A stretch of 64,000 nucleotides of DNA, taken from NCBI RefSeq assembly GCF_014207705.1, contig NZ_JACHIU010000001.1, positions 2,162,501-2,226,500 of the forward strand, in the 5' to 3' direction. Origin of the DNA: Sphaerisporangium rubeum (GTDB lineage: Bacteria > Actinomycetota > Actinomycetes > Streptosporangiales > Streptosporangiaceae). Numbering within the stretch: position 1 is the first letter of the stretch; every line of letters starts with the position of its first letter. Made by a program: the position numbers and the translations under genes. Below the pieces are notes generated by a model, which saw only the letters and a program-made list of their open reading frames with translations, made no database searches and was not told the DNA's origin. Of this stretch, positions 19,185 through 28,252 are shown piece by piece.

Positions 19185-20537
19185 GTGGCGGAGTTCGTGG
19201 ACCGTGTGGTCCTGCAGGTGAAGGCCGGCGACGGGGGTCACGGCTGCGCGTCCATCCACCGGGAGAAGTTCAAGCCGCTCGGCGGCCCGGACGGCGGCAA
19301 CGGCGGCCGCGGCGGGGACGTGATCCTGGAGGTCGATCCCAACACGTCCACGCTGCTCGACTACCACCACCGTCCGCACCGTAAGGCCACCAACGGCAAG
19401 CAGGGCATGGGGGCCAACCGGGACGGCGCCAACGGCCCCGACGTGGTGCTCAAGGTGCCGAACGGCACGGTCGTCAAGGACGCCAAGACCGGTGACGTCC
19501 TCGTGGACCTGATCGGCGCCGGCACCCGGTACGTCGTGGCGCAGGGTGGTCACGGCGGCCTCGGCAACGCCGCGCTGGCCTCGACCAAGCGCAAGGCCCC
19601 GGGGTTCGCGCTGCTCGGCGAGCCGGGGGACGAGTCCGACGTGGTGCTGGAGCTGAAGACCGTCGCCGACGTGGCGCTGGTCGGCTTCCCCAACGCCGGC
19701 AAGTCGTCGCTGATCGCCGCGCTCAGCGCGGCCCGTCCCAAGATCGCCGACTACCCGTTCACCACGCTGGTCCCGAACCTCGGTGTGGTCACCGCGGGGG
19801 AGACGGTGTTCACGGTCGCGGACGTGCCGGGGCTGATCCCCGGCGCGTCGGAGGGCAAGGGACTCGGCCACGAGTTCCTGCGCCACGTGGAGCGGTGCTC
19901 GACCATCGTGCACGTGCTGGACTGCGCCACCATCGAGCCGGGCCGTGACCCGCTGACCGACGTCGCGGTCATCGAGGCGGAGCTCGCCGCGTACGGCGAG
20001 CTGGAGGACCGGCCACGCCTGGTGGTGCTCAACAAGATCGACGTGCCGGACGCCAGGGAACTGGCCGACATGGTGCGGCCCATGCTGGAGGCGCAGGGCA
20101 TGCAGGTCTTCGAGATCTCCGCGGCCACCCACGAGGGCCTGCGCGAGCTGTCGTTCGCGATGGCCGAGATGGTCCGCGCCGACCGCGCCGAGCGGCCGGT
20201 CGAGGAGCCGACGCGGATCGTCCTGCGGCCGAAGCAGCTCGGCGACGCCGGGTTCGCCGTGCGGCGGGTCGGTGACAACACCTTCCAGGTGACCGGCGAG
20301 AAGCCCGAACGCTGGATCAGGCAGACCGACTTCTCCAACGACGAGGCGGTGGGCTACCTCGCCGACCGCCTGGAGCGGCTCGGCATCGAGAAGGCCCTGG
20401 CCGAGGCCGGCGCCGGTGACGGCGCCGAGGTGATCATCGGCCCGATGGAGGGGGGCTACGTCTTCGACTGGCGGGCCTCCCTGGAGTCCGGCGTGGCCCA
20501 CCAGGGGCCGCGCGGGTCCGACGACCGCCTCGGCTGA
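19185..20537 (+). CDS. obgE: GTPase Obg/CgtA
   Basis: The product is 450 aa. It has the glycine-rich Obg fold at residues 1 to about 158 ([12 protein letters not shown] type repeats), a G domain with GFPNAGKSS (G1), DVPGLI (G3) and NKID (G4), and a C-terminal OCT domain. It binds the 50S subunit and ties ribosome assembly to growth and development. GTG 19185 is chosen because AGGAG lies eight bases upstream and the peptide MAEFVDRV matches Obg starts; a longer frame would begin inside the terminator hairpin. Confidence 0.95.
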   Translation: MAEFVDRVVLQVKAGDGGHGCASIHREKFKPLGGPDGGNGGRGGDVILEVDPNTSTLLDYHHRPHRKATNGKQGMGANRDGANGPDVVLKVPNGTVVKDAKTGDVLVDLIGAGTRYVVAQGGHGGLGNAALASTKRKAPGFALLGEPGDESDVVLELKTVADVALVGFPNAGKSSLIAALSAARPKIADYPFTTLVPNLGVVTAGETVFTVADVPGLIPGASEGKGLGHEFLRHVERCSTIVHVLDCATIEPGRDPLTDVAVIEAELAAYGELEDRPRLVVLNKIDVPDARELADMVRPMLEAQGMQVFEISAATHEGLRELSFAMAEMVRADRAERPVEEPTRIVLRPKQLGDAGFAVRRVGDNTFQVTGEKPERWIRQTDFSNDEAVGYLADRLERLGIEKALAEAGAGDGAEVIIGPMEGGYVFDWRASLESGVAHQGPRGSDDRLG

Positions 20538-20567
20538 GGCCGCGAGCACAACGACCTGCTGCGAAGG

Positions 20568-21728
20568 GTGATGAACGTGGACAACGGCCGGGACCGGGTG
20601 GCCGCCGCCGCGCGTCTGGTGGTGAAGGTCGGGTCGTCGTCGCTGACCACCGCGAGCGGCACCATCGACAGCGACCGGGTGGACGCGCTCGTGGACGTGC
20701 TCGCCACGCGCGCGGCGACCGGCACGCAGCTCGTGCTCGTCTCCTCCGGCGCGATCGCCGCCGGCCTCGGCCCGCTCGGCCTGAGCGCGCGGCCCCGCGA
20801 CCTCGCCACGCAGCAGGCCGCCGCCTCGGTCGGCCAGGGGGTGCTGGTGGCCCGCTACACCTCGTCGTTCGCCAGGTACGGCCTGCGGGTCGGCCAGGTG
20901 CTGCTCACCGCTGACGACATGATGCGCCGCTCCCATCACCGCAACGCGCAGCGCACGCTGATCCGGTTGCTCGAACTCGGCATCATGCCGGTGGTCAACG
21001 AGAACGACACCGTGGCGACCGACGAGATCCGCTTCGGCGACAACGACCGGCTGGCGGCCCTGGTGGCCCACCTGATCCGCGCCGACGCGCTGGTGCTGCT
21101 GTCCGACGTGGACGCGCTGTACGACGGCGACCCGCGCCGTCCCGGCGGGGCCAACCGCATCGAGCGGGTGCTCGGTCCCGCCGACCTCGCCGGGGTGGAG
21201 CTCGGCCGGTCCGGCAGGGTCGGGACCGGCGGCATGATCACCAAGGTGGAGGCCGCGCGCATCGCCACCGGCGCCGGGGTGCCGGTGGTGCTCACCGCCG
21301 CCGCGCACGCCGCGCAGGCACTCGCCGGGCTGGACGTCGGCACGTACTTCCACGCCGACGCGCGCCACCCCGGCACCCGCCTGCTGTGGCTGGCGCACGC
21401 CACCACCGGCCGGGGCCGCCTGCACCTGGACGACGGCGCGGTGGAGGCCGTGGTGCGGCGCCGCAAGTCGCTGCTGCCGGCCGGGGTCACCCTCGTCGAG
21501 GGAGACTTCACCGCCGGCGACCCCGTGGACCTGTACAGCCCGCTCGGCACGCCGGTCGCCAGGGGCCTGGTGAACTTCGACGCCGCCGAGATCCCCGAGC
21601 TGCTCGGCCGGTCCACCCGCGAGCTCGCCGCGACGCTCGGGCCCGAGTACGAACGCGAGCTGATCCACCGCGACGACATGGTCATACTGGAGCCCACGAC
21701 CGAGAGCAGGAGCATGCGGCATGTCTGA
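20568..21728 (+). CDS. proB: glutamate 5-kinase
   Basis: The product (386 aa) performs the first step of proline synthesis, ATP-dependent phosphorylation of glutamate. An amino-acid-kinase domain ([29 protein letters not shown]) is followed by a C-terminal PUA domain at about 285-375, as in the long form. Candidate starts are GTG 20568, ATG 20571 and GTG 20577; AAGG at 20564-20567 best fits 20577. The gene overlaps proA by eight bases. Confidence 0.95.
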   Translation: MMNVDNGRDRVAAAARLVVKVGSSSLTTASGTIDSDRVDALVDVLATRAATGTQLVLVSSGAIAAGLGPLGLSARPRDLATQQAAASVGQGVLVARYTSSFARYGLRVGQVLLTADDMMRRSHHRNAQRTLIRLLELGIMPVVNENDTVATDEIRFGDNDRLAALVAHLIRADALVLLSDVDALYDGDPRRPGGANRIERVLGPADLAGVELGRSGRVGTGGMITKVEAARIATGAGVPVVLTAAAHAAQALAGLDVGTYFHADARHPGTRLLWLAHATTGRGRLHLDDGAVEAVVRRRKSLLPAGVTLVEGDFTAGDPVDLYSPLGTPVARGLVNFDAAEIPELLGRSTRELAATLGPEYERELIHRDDMVILEPTTESRSMRHV

Positions 21729-23031
21729 CGCCGACGACTTTCTGAAGGTGGCGAACGCCGGACGCGACGCGGCGGCCGTCCTCGCGCCGCTGCCGCGCGC
21801 CGCCAAGGACACCGCGCTGCACGCCGTCGCCGACGATCTGCTGGCCCGCGCCGCCGAGATCGTCGAGGCCAACGCCAGGGACGTCGAGGCCGCGCGGAGC
21901 GCCGGCACCCCCGACGCGATGATCGACCGGCTGCGCCTGGACGAGGCCCGCGTCGAGTCGATCGCGCGTGCCGTGCGCGACGTCGCCGAGCTGCCGGACC
22001 CTGTGGGTGAGGTCATCCGTGGCAGCACGCTGCCGAACGGCCTGGAGCTGCGGCAGCTCCGCGTGCCGCTCGGCGTCGTCGGCATCATCTACGAGGGCCG
22101 GCCCAACGTCACGGTGGACGCCGCGGCGCTGTGCCTCAAGAGCGGCAACGCCGCGCTGCTGCGCGGCTCGTCCTCGGCCTACCAGTCCAACACCGTGCTG
22201 GTGCGGGTCATGCAGGAGGCCCTCGCCGGCACCGAGGTGCCGGCGGAGGCCGTGCAGCTGGTCCCCGGCACCACCCGCGAGTCGGTCAAGCACCTCATGC
22301 GGGCCAGGGGCCTGGTGGACGTGCTGATCCCGCGAGGCGGCGCCTCGCTGATCAACTCGGTGGTCGAGGAGTCCACCGTGCCGGTGATCGAGACCGGGGT
22401 CGGCAACTGCCACGTGTACGTCGACGCGGACGCCGACCTGGAACTGGCCCTGGAGATCCTGGTGAACGCCAAGGCGCAGCGTCCGTCGGTGTGCAACGCC
22501 GCCGAGACGTTCCTGGTGCACGCGGCGGTGGCCGACGCGTTCGTGCCGATGGCGCTGACCCGGCTGGCCCGCGAAGGCGTCACGGTGCACGGCGACGAGC
22601 GCGTCGCGGCGTACGGCGGCCAGAGCACCGGCGTGACCGTGGTGCCCGCCACCGAGGAGGACTTCCGGCAGGAGTACCTGTCGCTGGACATCGCCGCCGC
22701 GGTGGTCGGCTCCCTGGAGGACGCCGTCGCGCACATCCGCCGGTACGGCTCGGCGCACACCGACGCCATCGTCACCCGCTCCCAGAAGGCCGCCAGGCGG
22801 TTCGTCTCGCTGGTCGACTCGGCCGCGGTCGCGGTGAACGCCTCCACCCGCTTCACCGACGGCGGCGAGTTCGGCTTCGGCGCCGAGATCGGCATCTCCA
22901 CCCAGAAGCTGCACGCCAGAGGCCCCATGGGCCTGCCGGAGCTGACCTCCACCAAGTGGGTGTACACCGGCGAGGGCCACCTGCGCACCTCCGGCGGCAC
23001 GGTGATCGCCACCGGCTCCGACGCGAGCTGA
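21721..23031 (+). CDS. proA: gamma-glutamyl phosphate reductase
   Basis: The product is 436 aa. It reduces glutamyl phosphate with NADPH in proline synthesis. The catalytic cysteine is C258 in [10 protein letters not shown]. The ATG overlaps the end of proB, so the two enzymes, which pass on an unstable intermediate, are translationally coupled. Confidence 0.96.
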   Translation: MSDADDFLKVANAGRDAAAVLAPLPRAAKDTALHAVADDLLARAAEIVEANARDVEAARSAGTPDAMIDRLRLDEARVESIARAVRDVAELPDPVGEVIRGSTLPNGLELRQLRVPLGVVGIIYEGRPNVTVDAAALCLKSGNAALLRGSSSAYQSNTVLVRVMQEALAGTEVPAEAVQLVPGTTRESVKHLMRARGLVDVLIPRGGASLINSVVEESTVPVIETGVGNCHVYVDADADLELALEILVNAKAQRPSVCNAAETFLVHAAVADAFVPMALTRLAREGVTVHGDERVAAYGGQSTGVTVVPATEEDFRQEYLSLDIAAAVVGSLEDAVAHIRRYGSAHTDAIVTRSQKAARRFVSLVDSAAVAVNASTRFTDGGEFGFGAEIGISTQKLHARGPMGLPELTSTKWVYTGEGHLRTSGGTVIATGSDAS

Positions 23032-23039
23032 CCCGGGTC

Positions 23040-23073
23040 GCGGCCCGCATCCGGCACGCCGGATGCGGGCCGC
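23040..23073 (+). terminator. terminator after proBA
   Basis: A 14-bp perfect stem with a CACG loop begins 8 bp after the proA stop. It separates proBA from the protein kinase gene. Confidence 0.8.
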
Positions 23074-23146
23074 TTACCGGTGTGCCTAGGACAAGACACG
23101 CAAAACGCTACGGCGCGCCGCCGCGGTTCCCGGGCCGATCAGCGCT

Positions 23147-24991
23147 ATGGTGGCGACTTCTATGGGTGCACGGCGAGTGAGCGGGCTGGGTAAGGCCGGT
23201 CCGTACACCATGGTGGAACGCCTCGGCCGCGGTGGCATGGGCGAGGTTTACCTCGCCGTCAGCAGGCGCGGTGAGAAGGTCGCCGTCAAGCTGCTGCGTG
23301 AGGCGATCGGCGACGACCCCGAGGCGCGATTAAGGCTGGAGCGCGAGGTGAAGGCGCTGCGGCGGGTCGAGAGCCCGTACGTCGCCCGCGTGCTGGACGC
23401 CGAGCTGTCCGGGGACCGTCCTTACCTCGTGATGGAGTACGTCGAGGGCGAGACGCTGCTGGACGCCGTCAGACGCGGCGGGCCGCTGGCGAGCGGCGGC
23501 CTCATCGACCTGGCCCAGGGGCTGGCCACCGCGATCGCGATCATCCACGCCGCCGGGGTGGTGCACCGGGACGTCAAGCCGGCCAACGTCGTGCTCGGCC
23601 CGGACGGCCCCGTGCTGATCGACTTCGGCATCGCGCAGGTCGTCGACGCCACCAGGCTCACCATGACCGGCACGTTCCTCGGCACCCCCGGGTACTCGGC
23701 GCCTGAGGTGTTCGCCGAGGAGGAGGTCGCCGAGCCGTCCGACGTGCACTCCTGGGCCGCCACGGTGGCGTTCGCCGCCACGGGACGGCCGACGTTCGGC
23801 CGTGGCAGTGTCGAGGCGCAGATGTACGCCGTGCTGAACGGCAGAGCGGACCTCGCCGGAGTGCCGGGGGTGTTGCTGCCGCTGGTGCGCGCCGCGCTGC
23901 ACCGCGACCCCGACAAGCGGCCCACCGCGGCGCTGCTGTCGGACCGGCTGTCCCGCCTGGCCCGCGCCACCGCGGGCCCGCCGCTTCCGCCTCCGCGCCG
24001 CCGCACGCGCGCCGACGCCGCCGACCCGGCCGCCGACGGCACGCAGAAGCCCGAGCCCCGCCGTGGCCGCGCCTCCGGCGACACCCCGGACAAGCCCGTT
24101 CGCGTGGGCCGCGCGGAGGAGACACCGGTCAAGGCCGAGGCGGCGCCGCGCAAGCCGCGGGTCGACGACGCGCAGGTCAAGGCCGACGCCGCTCCCCGCA
24201 AGGGCCGGGAGGAGGCCCAGGTCCAGGCGGACGCGCCGGTACGCCGCAAGGGACGGGAGGAGACCCAGGTCAAGGCGGAGACGCCGGTACGCCGCAGGGG
24301 CCGGGAGGAGACCCAGGTCCAGGCGGAGACGCCGGTACGCCGCAGGGGCCGGGAGGAGACCCAGGTCAAGGCGGAGGTGCCGGCGCGCCGCACGCGGGCC
24401 AGGGCCGGGACGGCCGAGAGACGGCCGGCGCTCGCCGCCGAAGCGATCGCCGCCGGCGCCACGGCGCCGCCGGGGAGCGCGGTGCTGATCGTGCTCGCCA
24501 TGCTGGCGGTGCCGTGCGTCGTGGTGTCGGTGATCTGGCCACCCGCGACGTTCGCCGTCACCGCGGCGTTCTGCGTGCTCGCCAGGGCCTGGTGGGGCGG
24601 GCACTGGCTGGTGCGCAACCGCCGGTCGGCCCGGGTGCGCGGCACGCTGCGCGTGGTGTCGTTCCCGCTGGCGCTCAGCGGGTCGGCGCTCAGCGCCGCC
24701 GTCTGGCCCGGCCTGCCGGCGGCGGCCATCGCCGCGTCGGCCTTCTGGGTCACCGCGGGTGGCCAGGTGGCCGACGCCTGGTGGACACAGGACGGGCCGA
24801 TGACGGTGGCCGGTGTCGTGTTCGGCGTCGTCTGCGGCGGCATCGTCGGCCGTGAGGTCGAGCGGATCGGCGGCCATGTCCCCGACCTGCGCCGCGAGGG
24901 CCTGCGGGCCCTGTCGGTGCTCGGCGGTTTCGTCGCGCTGTGCGCCGCCGCCGTGCGGGTGCTCGCCTGGGTGCTGCCGCACGCACTGTGA
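23147..24991 (+). CDS. Hanks-type serine/threonine protein kinase, membrane-anchored
   Basis: The product is 614 aa. The kinase domain (about 20-280) is complete: glycine loop GRGGMGEVY, ATP lysine in VAVKLL, catalytic D142 in HRDVKPAN, DFG, and an activation loop with TMTGTFLGTPGY. Residues of about 285-425 form a charged linker with at least four tandem 16-residue repeats of the type GREETQVKAETPVRRR (48-bp DNA units). Four to five hydrophobic segments follow at about 445-605, so the kinase is cytoplasmic and held by a C-terminal membrane domain, unlike PknB types with PASTA repeats. An in-frame ATG at 23162 is an alternative start. No substrate is evident. Confidence 0.9.
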   Translation: MVATSMGARRVSGLGKAGPYTMVERLGRGGMGEVYLAVSRRGEKVAVKLLREAIGDDPEARLRLEREVKALRRVESPYVARVLDAELSGDRPYLVMEYVEGETLLDAVRRGGPLASGGLIDLAQGLATAIAIIHAAGVVHRDVKPANVVLGPDGPVLIDFGIAQVVDATRLTMTGTFLGTPGYSAPEVFAEEEVAEPSDVHSWAATVAFAATGRPTFGRGSVEAQMYAVLNGRADLAGVPGVLLPLVRAALHRDPDKRPTAALLSDRLSRLARATAGPPLPPPRRRTRADAADPAADGTQKPEPRRGRASGDTPDKPVRVGRAEETPVKAEAAPRKPRVDDAQVKADAAPRKGREEAQVQADAPVRRKGREETQVKAETPVRRRGREETQVQAETPVRRRGREETQVKAEVPARRTRARAGTAERRPALAAEAIAAGATAPPGSAVLIVLAMLAVPCVVVSVIWPPATFAVTAAFCVLARAWWGGHWLVRNRRSARVRGTLRVVSFPLALSGSALSAAVWPGLPAAAIAASAFWVTAGGQVADAWWTQDGPMTVAGVVFGVVCGGIVGREVERIGGHVPDLRREGLRALSVLGGFVALCAAAVRVLAWVLPHAL

Positions 24992-25022
24992 CCGGCCGTC
25001 GCTCACCGGGCCCGGCCCACCA

Positions 25023-25100
25023 GGCCGGGATCACCAGTCCTGCTCACCGGCCGGGATCACCGGTCCTGCTCACCGGCCTTCGGGACCGGTCCTGCCCTCC
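25023..25100. repeat. 26-bp tandem repeat, three units
   Basis: Units begin at 25023, 25049 and 25075. The first two differ by one base and the third is degenerate. The array fills the gap between the convergent kinase and M48 peptidase genes. Confidence 0.8.
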
Positions 25101-25166
25101 GTCCCCTGTGACCAGCCCTGTGGCACCGTCCCGCCGGCGGTGCGACGGGACGATGGGAGGGGGCCG

Positions 25167-26192
25167 TCAGGCGTCCCGGCGGGCGAAGCGGTTGAAGATG
25201 CGCTCGCCGGCGTGCACGGCGCCTTCCGCGACGTCGCGGAGCACCCCGATGAAGGGGTCCTGCGACTGGGCCCACGACTCGCGGTAGGAACGGGCCGCGG
25301 CCTTGATCTCCTCGGAGACCTTGGCGTTGGCGTCGTCCTCACGGCGCGGATAGTTGCCGGCGAGGATCGACTGGTACTCGCCGTCGCGGCGCCAGCGGTC
25401 CAGCTCGGCGACCCGGATCACCGCGAACGGGTGGGTGCTGCCGAGCAGGTTGAGCACCTTCAGCAGGCCGTCGCGGACGTCACCGGCGGTGTCGTACTCG
25501 CGGGCCTGGTCGAGGAAGGCCTCGATGTTCATCTCGTGCAGCCGCGAGCCGCCGGCGAGCTTCATGAGGGCACGCATGGCCGCGTCGGGGTCCTGCCCGC
25601 ACAGCATGCCGCCGCGGTCGGCCGACAGCTCGGCCTTGCGGTGCCACTCCTCCAGCGCGGTCACGATGATCCGCAGGCCGATGTACCCGAGCGGGATCCA
25701 CGCGACCCGGGTGGCGAGCCGCGTGAGGATCGCGAGCATCGTGCCGTACACGGCGTGTCCCGACAGGATGTGGGCCGTCTCGTGGCCGACGACGAAACGC
25801 AGCTCCTCCTCGTCCATGAGGTCGAGCAGGCCCGTGTTGACCACGATGAACGGGTCGTCGAACCCGATCGCCATGGCGTTGGGCTTCGGGTCCTGCTGGA
25901 CGTAGATCTCAGGCACGCGGTGCAGGTCGAGCAGGAACGCGCTGTCGCGGCCCATGTCGTACAGGCCGCGGAACTGGGTCTCGCTCGCCCGCACCGAGGA
26001 GCCGAGGAACATCAGCCGCAGGCGGCGCTCACTGAACAGGCCGGAGGTGCGTTTGAGCACCGCGTCGAAGCCTGAGAGCGAACGCATCGCGACCAGTGCC
26101 GAGCGGTCGGCGGGGTGCTCGTAGGCCCGGGAGCTGATGCCGGGTAGCTGGACGCGGTTGCGGTCCGGGGTGGTGGTGGTCATGGTCGGCAT
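25167..26192 (-). CDS. M48-family zinc metallopeptidase
   Basis: The product is 341 aa. The zinc motif HETAH is at residues 137-141, and the third ligand glutamate lies in [10 protein letters not shown]. Hydrophobic stretches near 150-175 suggest a membrane hairpin as in HtpX/Ste24 relatives. Such enzymes degrade or process membrane proteins; the substrate here is unknown. The start [10 protein letters not shown] at 26192 (or the second Met at 26183) is chosen because the longer frame runs back through the nadD promoter and gene. It is divergent from nadD. Confidence 0.85.
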   Translation of the reverse strand: MPTMTTTTPDRNRVQLPGISSRAYEHPADRSALVAMRSLSGFDAVLKRTSGLFSERRLRLMFLGSSVRASETQFRGLYDMGRDSAFLLDLHRVPEIYVQQDPKPNAMAIGFDDPFIVVNTGLLDLMDEEELRFVVGHETAHILSGHAVYGTMLAILTRLATRVAWIPLGYIGLRIIVTALEEWHRKAELSADRGGMLCGQDPDAAMRALMKLAGGSRLHEMNIEAFLDQAREYDTAGDVRDGLLKVLNLLGSTHPFAVIRVAELDRWRRDGEYQSILAGNYPRREDDANAKVSEEIKAAARSYRESWAQSQDPFIGVLRDVAEGAVHAGERIFNRFARRDA

Positions 26193-26301
26193 GCTACGTC
26201 GGGCCAGATGCGTGCGCGCGGCGTTGCCTGTGCCTGTGGATTTCTCCGGCCACGGGGGGCGATCGCCGGTCGCCGGAGCGCGGCAGGCTAGGGTCCCTCG
26301 C

Positions 26302-26907
26302 ATGAGGAATGGGGCCCGGACCAGGAAGCTCGGTGTCATGGGCGGAACCTTCGACCCGATACACCACGGTCACCTGGTGGCGGCGAGCGAGGTGGCGCAC
26401 CACTTCGGGCTCGACGAGGTGGTGTTCGTGCCGACGGGACGTCCCTGGCAGAAGGCCGACCAGATCGTGTCGGCGGCCGAGGACCGTTACCTGATGACGG
26501 TGATCGCCACCGCGTCCAACCCGAGGTTCTCCGTCAACAGGATCGACATCGACCGGCCGGGCCCCACCTACACCATCGACACTCTGCGCGACATCGCCGC
26601 ACTGTACGAGCCGGACGTGGAGCTGTTCTTCATCACCGGCGCCGACGCGCTGGCGCAGATTCTGAGCTGGCGGGACGTCGACGAGCTTTTCACCATGGCG
26701 CATTTCGTAGGCTGTACCAGGCCCGGTCATGTGCTGCAGGATCCGGGACTCCCGGAGGGGAAGGTCAGCCTGGTCGAGATCCCGGCGCTCGCGATCTCGT
26801 CCTCGGAGTGCCGGCAGCGGGTGGCCGCGGGGGAACCCATCTGGTATCTCGTTCCTGACGGGATCGTGCAGTACATCAACAAGCGAGGTCTTTACCGGGC
26901 ATCCTGA
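26302..26907 (+). CDS. nadD: nicotinate-nucleotide adenylyltransferase
   Basis: The product is 201 aa and joins ATP and nicotinate mononucleotide to deamido-NAD. The nucleotidyltransferase motif [11 protein letters not shown] is near the start, and ISSSECR near residue 163 is the variant of the SSTxIR motif. ATG 26302 gives the normal length; TAGGGT at 26289-26294 is seven bases upstream, so the mRNA is probably leaderless. It is in the usual nadD-rsfS-phosphatase order. Confidence 0.95.
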   Translation: MRNGARTRKLGVMGGTFDPIHHGHLVAASEVAHHFGLDEVVFVPTGRPWQKADQIVSAAEDRYLMTVIATASNPRFSVNRIDIDRPGPTYTIDTLRDIAALYEPDVELFFITGADALAQILSWRDVDELFTMAHFVGCTRPGHVLQDPGLPEGKVSLVEIPALAISSSECRQRVAAGEPIWYLVPDGIVQYINKRGLYRAS

Positions 26908-26959
26908 TAATGGGAAGTGCTGGACCTCGTATCCCTCACCGGAGGAACGACCCTTATCT

Positions 26960-27367
26960 ATGACAGCATCGGACAAATCCCTCCAGCTCGTGAGAGTCGC
27001 CGCCGAGGCCGCGGCCGACAAGCTGGCGGACGACATCATCGCCTACGACGTCAGCGACCAGCTCGTGATCACCGACGCCTTCCTGCTGTGCTCCGCCTCC
27101 AACGACCGCCAGGTGCGTGCGATCGTGGACGAGATCGAGGAGCGCCTGCGCATCGAGGCGCACGCCAAACCCGTGCGCCGCGAGGGAGAGCGTGAGGGCC
27201 GCTGGGTGCTCCTCGACTACCTGGACATCGTGGTCCACGTGCAGCACGAGGAGGACCGCACCTTCTACGCGCTGGAGCGCCTCTGGAAGGACTGCCCGGC
27301 CATCCCGCTGCCTGAGAGCGTCCTGCGCGTGCAGGAGCAGCGGAGCCGCGGGACCACGGGTGAGTGA
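26960..27367 (+). CDS. rsfS: ribosomal silencing factor RsfS
   Basis: The product is 135 aa of the Iojap/RsfS family, which binds L14 and blocks subunit joining when nutrients are low. Conserved blocks LVITDAFLLCSASNDRQV and WVLLDYLDIVVHV are present. ATG 26960 is preceded by GGAGG at somewhat long spacing. It overlaps the following phosphatase gene by eight bases. Confidence 0.93.
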   Translation: MTASDKSLQLVRVAAEAAADKLADDIIAYDVSDQLVITDAFLLCSASNDRQVRAIVDEIEERLRIEAHAKPVRREGEREGRWVLLDYLDIVVHVQHEEDRTFYALERLWKDCPAIPLPESVLRVQEQRSRGTTGE

Positions 27368-28016
27368 GGCGGCGCGCGGCGACCGCCGCATCGTCTTCTG
27401 GCGCCACGGCCAGACCCAGTGGAACGTCGAGCAACGCTTCCAGGGTCACACCGACATCCCGCTCGACGAGACCGGCGTCGCGCAGGCGGCCCGCGCGGCG
27501 GCACTGCTCGCGGCGCTGCGGCCCTCGATGATCGTGTCGTCCCACCTGCGCAGGGCCCACGACACGGCGGCCAAGCTCGCCGCGCTCACCGGCCTTGAGA
27601 TCATGGTCGACAAGGATCTGCGCGAGCGCGGCGGCGGCGAGTGGGAGGGCCTGACCCGGTCGGAGATCCGCGCGAGCTGGCCCGTGGAGTACGCCGCGTG
27701 GGAGGCCCCCGGAGGTGAGGTGGTCACCGGGGTCGCCGACCGCGTGGCCGCCGCGACCCTGCGCTGGGCCGACCGCCTCACCGGCGACGGCCCCCTGGTC
27801 GTCGCCTCACACGGCGCCGCCATCCGCCTCGGCGTGGCCCGCCTCCTCGGCCTCCCCGAGGCCCTGTGGCCGGCCCTCGGCGGCGTCGGCAACTGCTGCT
27901 GGTCGGTGCTCGCGGAAGGCCGCAAGGGCTGGCGCCTCGTCGAGCACAACGCCGGCACGCTCCCCACCCCCGTCAACAGCGACGACCGGCCGGAGTCGGC
28001 CACCGCCGCCACCTGA
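27360..28016 (+). CDS. histidine phosphatase family protein
   Basis: The product is 218 aa. The phosphohistidine motif RHGQTQWN is near residue 16, and the second histidine is in VASHGAAIR. The family holds phosphoglycerate-mutase-like phosphatases; in this position (after rsfS) the substrate is not established. GTG 27360 lies inside rsfS, so the pair is coupled. The C-terminal 30 residues look disordered. Confidence 0.88.
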   Translation: MSEAARGDRRIVFWRHGQTQWNVEQRFQGHTDIPLDETGVAQAARAAALLAALRPSMIVSSHLRRAHDTAAKLAALTGLEIMVDKDLRERGGGEWEGLTRSEIRASWPVEYAAWEAPGGEVVTGVADRVAAATLRWADRLTGDGPLVVASHGAAIRLGVARLLGLPEALWPALGGVGNCCWSVLAEGRKGWRLVEHNAGTLPTPVNSDDRPESATAAT

Positions 28017-28137
28017 CACGTCCCGGACACGGCCACCACCTGACCCGAAAGGCCGGGAGGTGGCCGATTAGGTGAACGACGGGTGATGGCTATATGCTCG
28101 GCGAGCGCCGCGTGGGGGTGTCCCTGAGCGGTGGCGC

Positions 28138-28210
28138 GGGGCTATAGCGCAGTTGGTAGCGCGCCTCCATGGCATGGAGGAGGTCTGGGGTTCGAATCCC
28201 CATAGCTCCA
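28138..28210 (+). tRNA. tRNA-Ala (GGC), copy 1
   Basis: A 73-nt cloverleaf: 7-bp acceptor stem GGGGCTA/TAGCTCC with one G-T pair, anticodon stem CCTCC/GGAGG with loop ATGGCAT (anticodon GGC, codon GCC), T arm TGGGG-TTCGAAT-CCCCA, discriminator A. CCA is not encoded. TATGCT at 28093-28098 may be its -10. It is identical over its length to the copies at 40590 and 45539. Confidence 0.97.
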
Positions 28211-28217
28211 CCCGATC

Positions 28218-28252
28218 AAAGAGCGTCCATGTGAGGCACATGGACGCTCTTT
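28218..28252. terminator. bidirectional terminator after tRNA-Ala copy 1 and the CATRA-TIR gene
   Basis: A perfect 16-bp stem with an AGG loop, flanked by AAA on one side and TTT on the other, ends on the stop codon of the leftward gene (28252-28254). It can stop transcription from the tRNA and from the convergent operon. Confidence 0.85.

Noticed and set aside
19170..22088. 972-aa antisense frame over obg, proB and proA
   Set aside because: It is caused by high third-position GC; three confirmed genes lie on the other strand.
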